NCBI GenBank assembly: GCA_937907325.1
Contig: CALERO010000137.1
Span: 1-17,981, forward strand
Reading direction: 5' to 3'
From: UBA4716 sp002438865
Lineage (GTDB): Bacteria; Bacillota; Clostridia; UBA1381
Length of the DNA stretch: 17,981 nt
Part shown: piece by piece, positions 14,085 through 17,981 of the stretch
Layout: each line of letters begins with the position of its first letter
Position numbering within the stretch: the first letter of the stretch is position 1
Made by a program: the position numbers and the translations under genes
The notes under the pieces: model-generated
Database searches by the model: none
What the model was told of the DNA's origin: nothing
What the model saw: the letters and a program-made list of their open reading frames with translations, nothing else

Positions 14085-15644
14085 ATAAATACTATAGATA
14101 TTATCATCGTCGCAGCTGCCGTGGTTGTCTGTGCGGTGTGCGGTATAGTCTGCTTCAATGCAGGTATCGCTCACAGAAAAAAGACAGCCGAGGCGCTGTT
14201 CGGCGGTGCGGAAGAAAAAGCAAAATCTATAATTTCAGATGCTGAAAAAGCCGGCAAAGATAAAAAGCGTGAACTTCTTCTTGAAGCAAAAGAAGAAAAT
14301 CAGAAACTCAGAAGCGACTTTGACCATGAGGTGAAAGAACGCAGAAACGAGCTTAACCGTCAGGAGCGCAGGCTTAATCAGAAAGAGGAAACTTTAGACA
14401 AAAAGACAGACAATCTTGAAAAGAAAGAACAGTCATTAAATGCAAGACTTAAAAATCTTGAAAAGAAAGAACAGGAAATAACAGAGATTAAACAGCAGCA
14501 GACGGATGCCCTTGAGAAAATTTCGGGTATGACAAAGGACGAGGCAAGAACAATGCTTCTCCGTGACATTGAAACCCGTACAAGGCACGATGCGGCTGTT
14601 ATGGTTAAAGAAATTGAGCAAGAGGCAAAGGAAACTGCGGAGAAGAAAGCAAAGAACATCGTTGCTTTGTCAATCCAGAAGGTTGCCGCAGATCATGTTG
14701 CCGAAACTACCGTTTCTGTTGTTAATCTGCCGAATGATGAAATGAAGGGCCGTATAATAGGCCGTGAGGGACGCAATATAAGAACGCTTGAAAACTTTAC
14801 GGGCGTTGACCTTATTATTGACGATACTCCGGAAGCCGTTATCGTATCGAGCTTTGACCCGATACGCCGTGAGGTTGCAAGAGTTGCTCTTGAAAAGCTC
14901 ATAGTGGACGGAAGAATTCATCCGGCAAGAATTGAGGAAACGGTTGAGAAAGCCCGCAAAGAGGTTGACGCAATCATTAAGCAGGAGGGCGAAAGCGCTA
15001 CGTTTGAAACAGGCGTACACGGCTTGCACCCCGAGCTTATTAAGCTTTTAGGTAAGCTGAAATTCAGAACCAGCTACGGTCAGAATGTTTTAAGACACAG
15101 TATAGAGGTATCGCACCTCGCCGGCGTAATGGCAGGCGAACTTGGCTGCGATGTGGCTCTTGCAAAGCGTGCAGGACTTCTGCATGATATAGGCAAGGCT
15201 GTTGACCACGAGGTTGAAGGCTCGCACGTTACCATAGGTGCGGATATTGCACGCAAGTTCCGTGAGAGCAAAGACGTTATCCACGCAATTATGGCGCATC
15301 ACGGCGATGTTGAGCCGGAAACGCTTGTTGCGTCGCTCGTTCAGGCGGCGGACGCTATTTCGGCGGCACGTCCCGGAGCAAGGCGTGAAAATCTCGAAAC
15401 TTACATCAAGCGTCTGCAAAAGCTTGAAGAAATTGCCGACAGCTTCGACGGTGTCGAAAAGTCATTTGCTATACAGGCAGGCCGTGAAATCAGAGTTATG
15501 ATTAAGCCCGAAAAGGTTTCGGACGACGGTATGGTTCTTGTTGCAAAGGAAATTGCAGACCGCTTTGAAAACGAACTCGAGTATCCCGGACAGATAAAAA
15601 TCAGTCTTATCCGTGAAACGAGAGTTGTGGGTTATGCCAAATAG
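14085..15644 (+). CDS. rny: Ribonuclease Y, apparently with a non-standard start codon
   Basis: RNase Y is the membrane-bound endonuclease that starts mRNA decay in Gram-positive bacteria. The order is: an N-terminal membrane helix, a long charged coiled coil (about 35-150), a KH RNA-binding domain with GRIIGREGRNI (222-232), and an HD nuclease domain with LLHDIGKA (His367, Asp368). The in-frame GTG at 14121 has no ribosome-binding site and cuts the membrane helix. AGGGGGTG (14070-14077) lies 7 bases before an ATA at 14085; reading from there gives NTIDIII then a full hydrophobic helix and 519 residues, against 520 in Bacillus subtilis. No ATG, GTG, TTG or CTG exists in frame between the stop at 14043 and 14121. 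Either AUA (or AUU at 14079) is the start, or the ATG was mutated or misread. Confidence 0.93.
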   Translation: MNTIDIIIVAAAVVVCAVCGIVCFNAGIAHRKKTAEALFGGAEEKAKSIISDAEKAGKDKKRELLLEAKEENQKLRSDFDHEVKERRNELNRQERRLNQKEETLDKKTDNLEKKEQSLNARLKNLEKKEQEITEIKQQQTDALEKISGMTKDEARTMLLRDIETRTRHDAAVMVKEIEQEAKETAEKKAKNIVALSIQKVAADHVAETTVSVVNLPNDEMKGRIIGREGRNIRTLENFTGVDLIIDDTPEAVIVSSFDPIRREVARVALEKLIVDGRIHPARIEETVEKARKEVDAIIKQEGESATFETGVHGLHPELIKLLGKLKFRTSYGQNVLRHSIEVSHLAGVMAGELGCDVALAKRAGLLHDIGKAVDHEVEGSHVTIGADIARKFRESKDVIHAIMAHHGDVEPETLVASLVQAADAISAARPGARRENLETYIKRLQKLEEIADSFDGVEKSFAIQAGREIRVMIKPEKVSDDGMVLVAKEIADRFENELEYPGQIKISLIRETRVVGYAK

Positions 15645-15681
15645 GCACTGAGAATTAAAAAATTGGGGCTGATGCGGATTG

Positions 15682-15704
15682 AAAACCACGATTTTCGGGG
15701 TTTT
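15682..15704 (+). other. Weak hairpin between rny and ymdB
   Basis: AAAACCACG (15682-15690) pairs with CGGGGTTTT (15696-15704) with one mismatch over a 5-base loop, followed by GTTTCT. It might reduce transcription into ymdB or act as an mRNA processing site. No promoter is seen in the 108-base gap, so the two genes probably still share a transcript. Confidence 0.3.
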
Positions 15705-15752
15705 GTTTCTACCTTTCCGTACCGCTCCTTTTTTTATTATTATGGAGGTCTT

Positions 15753-16529
15753 ATGAAAATACTTTGTATAGGCGACGTGTTCTGCCGCACGGGACGTGAT
15801 ATGCTTTTTAAATATGTGCAGGAGCTGAAATATCAAAAATCCATAGATTTCGTTATTGCAAACGGTGAAAACGCAAGCCACGGCAGAGGTTTGTCACGTG
15901 CGGCGTATGACGAGCTTACACGTGCCGGCGTAGAGGGAATTACTCTCGGCAATCATACGTGGAATGTGCGTGAAATTGCGGATATAATGAAATACGAAGG
16001 AAACGTTATCCGCCCGGCAAATTTTAATTCCGAATGTCCGGGCAGCGGCTCAATGGTGCTTTCCGCATCAAACGGAGCCAAAGTCGGCGTGATAAATATT
16101 ATCGGCAGAACATATATGGAGCCTGCCGACTCGCCTTTTGAAGCCGCCGAGCGTGAAATCGAAAATCTGAAAGGCAAAACGAATATAATCCTTGTGGATT
16201 TTCACGCAGAGGCTACAAGTGAAAAGGAGGCAATGGGGCATTTTCTCGACGGGCGTGTAAGTGCGGTTTTCGGCACGCATACGCACGTTCAGACAGCAGA
16301 CAACAAAATACTCCCCCGCGGCACGGGATATATCTCCGACCTCGGCATGACAGGTCCCGATATATCCGTTCTTGGTCTTAATCCGCACAGCATAATAAAG
16401 CGTTTCACCAACGGCATGCCACAGAAATTCGAGCTGGCAAACGGCAAAGGACGTTTTTGCGGCTGTATCTTCGACATTGACGAAAACGGCAAATGTACCG
16501 ATACGGAAAGAATTTATATTACTGAATAA
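15753..16529 (+). CDS. ymdB: YmdB-type metallophosphoesterase (TIGR00282 family)
   Basis: This 258-residue cytoplasmic enzyme has two bound metals and hydrolyses 2',3'-cyclic nucleotides in the Bacillus subtilis homologue, where it affects the choice between biofilm and motility and has been linked to RNase Y. All metal ligands expected of the family are visible: Asp8 in GDV, Glu39 in NGEN, Asn67 and His68 in GNH, His151, and His176/His178 in THTH. ATG 15753 is chosen because GGAGGT (15744-15749) precedes it and the family starts MKILCIGDV; the longer frame from 15663 would add 30 unrelated residues. The rny-ymdB order is the same as in B. subtilis. The next gene's promoter starts 7 bases after its stop. 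Confidence 0.95.
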   Translation: MKILCIGDVFCRTGRDMLFKYVQELKYQKSIDFVIANGENASHGRGLSRAAYDELTRAGVEGITLGNHTWNVREIADIMKYEGNVIRPANFNSECPGSGSMVLSASNGAKVGVINIIGRTYMEPADSPFEAAEREIENLKGKTNIILVDFHAEATSEKEAMGHFLDGRVSAVFGTHTHVQTADNKILPRGTGYISDLGMTGPDISVLGLNPHSIIKRFTNGMPQKFELANGKGRFCGCIFDIDENGKCTDTERIYITE

Positions 16530-16536
16530 ATATGTA

Positions 16537-16566
16537 TTGACATTGATTTGCGTCATATGCTAAAAT
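16537..16566 (+). promoter_or_regulatory. Promoter of the L,D-transpeptidase gene
   Basis: The -35 box is TTGACA (16537-16542), with an 18-base spacer and -10 TAAAAT (16561-16566) preceded by TGC, an extended -10. It starts just after the ymdB stop. The transcript would begin near 16573 and reach AGGGAGAG (16591-16598) at once. Confidence 0.75.
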
Positions 16567-16604
16567 ACAGTATATGAGAAAAATTATGCAAGGGAGAGTA
16601 AAAT

Positions 16605-17900
16605 ATGAAAATAACAAAACTTACGGCACTGCTTATTACGGCAGTTCTTTCGTTTTCATCGGCAGTGTTCGCCGAGAACCCGGAAACTGAGGGAACCACT
16701 GCGGAAACGGCTTTAACAACAGCCGCCGCAGAGGATAAAATCACACCCGAAACCAATCCGGAATATTTTTCCGACGCACTCGGCTTTGACATTATAATGG
16801 AAGATGTAATGGTTCCCATTGCCGATACCGCCGTGTTTGAGCTTTATGACGCAAACGGAAAGCTTTTGGGAACAAATAAGCGTGAGGTAAACGCCGATAC
16901 AAGAAGCCTTTATCTGTACTTTACGCTTCCGCAGTATAAGCTCGGAACGGATTTCAAGCTTAAGCTTGTGAGCGGTATGGCAGGCTTTACATACTATTCG
17001 GACAGATACTGGCTCGGTCAGACGGTCGATTTGCATACATATGTTTACCAAAAAGAGGACGGCACATTTTTCCAGGGCAATAATTTCATATTTACGGGAT
17101 ACCCCCTGCACGAAAAAGGAATATGCGTTTATTATGACAAAACGCCCGTCAATTTCAGCACACGTGCAAGACTTATAGACGGCACGGCAATGGCGGCGGC
17201 TGATGAAATGGCGGCGGCAATGCGTGCAAAGTATTCGTATTCGGAGGAATACAACAGCGTAAGCATAAAATCGGGCACAAATGAAATACTGTTTAACGTT
17301 GACAATAAATATACCACCGTTTTCGGAAACGATACATTCATTTCACACGCACCCGTATGGGTTGACGGAAAGGTTTTCGTTCCGATAAGGGATTTGTGCG
17401 AAGCGTTCGGCTCGGAGCTTCAGGTGCTTGATTTCGGCGATCATCTCGATTTGCTTGTAAGCGAGTCGCCTGTCATACGTGATTATCTCAATCAGTCCAC
17501 AGTAAACAGAAACGGAATATATTCAAGAACGAGCTATCTTGTATGGATAAGCAAATCGGAATACACCGTAAGAGTGTATACGGGAAGTCAGTATAACTGG
17601 AATCTCGAATATACGGCGCCGTGCGGTATAGGCGCATGGAACACGCCGACAATAGAGGGACAGTTCGAGTATCAGTACCGCACCGCACGCTGGACATATC
17701 CGTCATACTATGTAGGCCCGTGCCTTGTATTCTACGGCGGCTATGCAATGCATTCAACGCTCTTAAACTATGACGGCACCGAATATGACGGCACTGTAAG
17801 AGCGCATATCTCGCACGGCTGTGTGCGTCTGCATCCACAGGATATAAACTGGATTGCCGACCATATCCCCGTCGGAACAAAAATATACATAACAGGCTGA
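16605..17900 (+). CDS. Secreted L,D-transpeptidase (YkuD) with a copper-amine-oxidase-N-like domain
   Basis: The enzyme is expected to cross-link peptidoglycan stem peptides, or attach proteins to them, outside the membrane. Residues 1-23 are a signal peptide ending VFA, followed by a Thr/Ala/Glu-rich linker. Residues ~52-170 are a beta-rich stretch I do not recognise. Residues ~175-290 resemble the domain named after the copper amine oxidase N-terminus (ARLIDGTAMAAADEM, then VWVDGKVFVPIRDLCEAFGSELQ), a wall-associated module without enzyme activity. Residues ~310-431 are the YkuD domain, with His383 in MHS and the SHGCVR signature with catalytic Cys406. The 431-residue length fits a three-part protein. 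AGGGAGAG lies 6 bases before ATG 16605. It has its own promoter and no clear tie to rny-ymdB. Confidence 0.92.
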   Translation: MKITKLTALLITAVLSFSSAVFAENPETEGTTAETALTTAAAEDKITPETNPEYFSDALGFDIIMEDVMVPIADTAVFELYDANGKLLGTNKREVNADTRSLYLYFTLPQYKLGTDFKLKLVSGMAGFTYYSDRYWLGQTVDLHTYVYQKEDGTFFQGNNFIFTGYPLHEKGICVYYDKTPVNFSTRARLIDGTAMAAADEMAAAMRAKYSYSEEYNSVSIKSGTNEILFNVDNKYTTVFGNDTFISHAPVWVDGKVFVPIRDLCEAFGSELQVLDFGDHLDLLVSESPVIRDYLNQSTVNRNGIYSRTSYLVWISKSEYTVRVYTGSQYNWNLEYTAPCGIGAWNTPTIEGQFEYQYRTARWTYPSYYVGPCLVFYGGYAMHSTLLNYDGTEYDGTVRAHISHGCVRLHPQDINWIADHIPVGTKIYITG

Positions 17901-17926
17901 TAAGCCGATAAATCAAACTGCATACT

Positions 17927-17981
17927 GTAGGGGTCGATGCCCTCATCGACCCTAAAGCAAACCGTACACCGTAGGGGTCGA
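17927..17981. repeat. Start of a tandem/dispersed palindromic repeat
   Basis: GTAGGGGTCGA occurs at 17927-17937 and again at 17971-17981, 44 bases apart and cut by the window edge. Within the first unit GGGTCGATG (17931-17939) pairs perfectly with CATCGACCC (17944-17952) over a CCCT loop. The flanking words CATACTGTAG and TACACCGTAG are also related. Short palindromes of this GTAGGGG kind are, to my recollection, frequent between genes in gut Clostridia. No U-tract follows, so it is not a typical terminator for the transpeptidase gene. Confidence 0.6.

Noticed and set aside
1..17981. CRISPR array, tRNA genes, insertion sequences or prophage genes
   Set aside because: No regularly spaced identical repeats, cloverleaf-like sequences, transposase or phage proteins were seen. 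The only repeats are those listed after glgP and at the right edge.

Overview
The window comes from a low-to-moderate-GC Gram-positive bacterium of the class Clostridia, most likely an uncultured gut Ruminococcaceae/Oscillospiraceae-type organism. This rests on consensus sigma-A promoters, strong AGGAGG ribosome-binding sites, a lipoprotein-anchored sugar-binding protein, separate glgC and glgD genes, an rny-ymdB pair, and an AT-rich intergenic style. The species is inference only.

Positions 1-4626 concern uptake and breakdown of glucans. The first 35 bases hold the start of a minus-strand gene, probably an ABC sugar permease. Upstream of it is a sugar-binding lipoprotein gene (92-1486, minus). 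A divergent AraC-type regulator follows (1810-2673, plus) and ends inside a terminator hairpin. Convergent to it is a cytoplasmic GH13 neopullulanase-type amylase (2695-4626, minus).

Positions 4627-13637 hold a full glycogen cycle on the minus strand. It forms two apparent transcription units: glgB-glgC-glgD, with its own extended -10 promoter and a terminator after glgD, and glgA-glgP, with its own TTGACA/TACTAT promoter. An unusual hairpin and an imperfect palindromic repeat lie between glgP and the amylase. The logic is: import malto-oligosaccharides, trim or debranch them with GH13, release glucose-1-phosphate with GlgP, and store surplus glucose through GlgC/GlgD, GlgA and GlgB.

Positions 13638-16529 hold the RNA-turnover pair rny (RNase Y) and ymdB, transcribed divergently from the glg genes. 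rny follows a long structured leader and appears to lack an ATG/GTG/TTG codon at its natural start. Positions 16537-17900 encode a secreted L,D-transpeptidase with its own promoter. The window ends in the first copies of a dispersed palindromic repeat.

Most of the window is well-known biology and I see no complete novel system. The best candidates for something undescribed are the rny leader with its non-standard start, the lysine-rich histone-like tail on glycogen synthase, and the terminator-like hairpin just before the amylase ribosome-binding site. No tRNA, rRNA, CRISPR array, insertion sequence or prophage gene was found.
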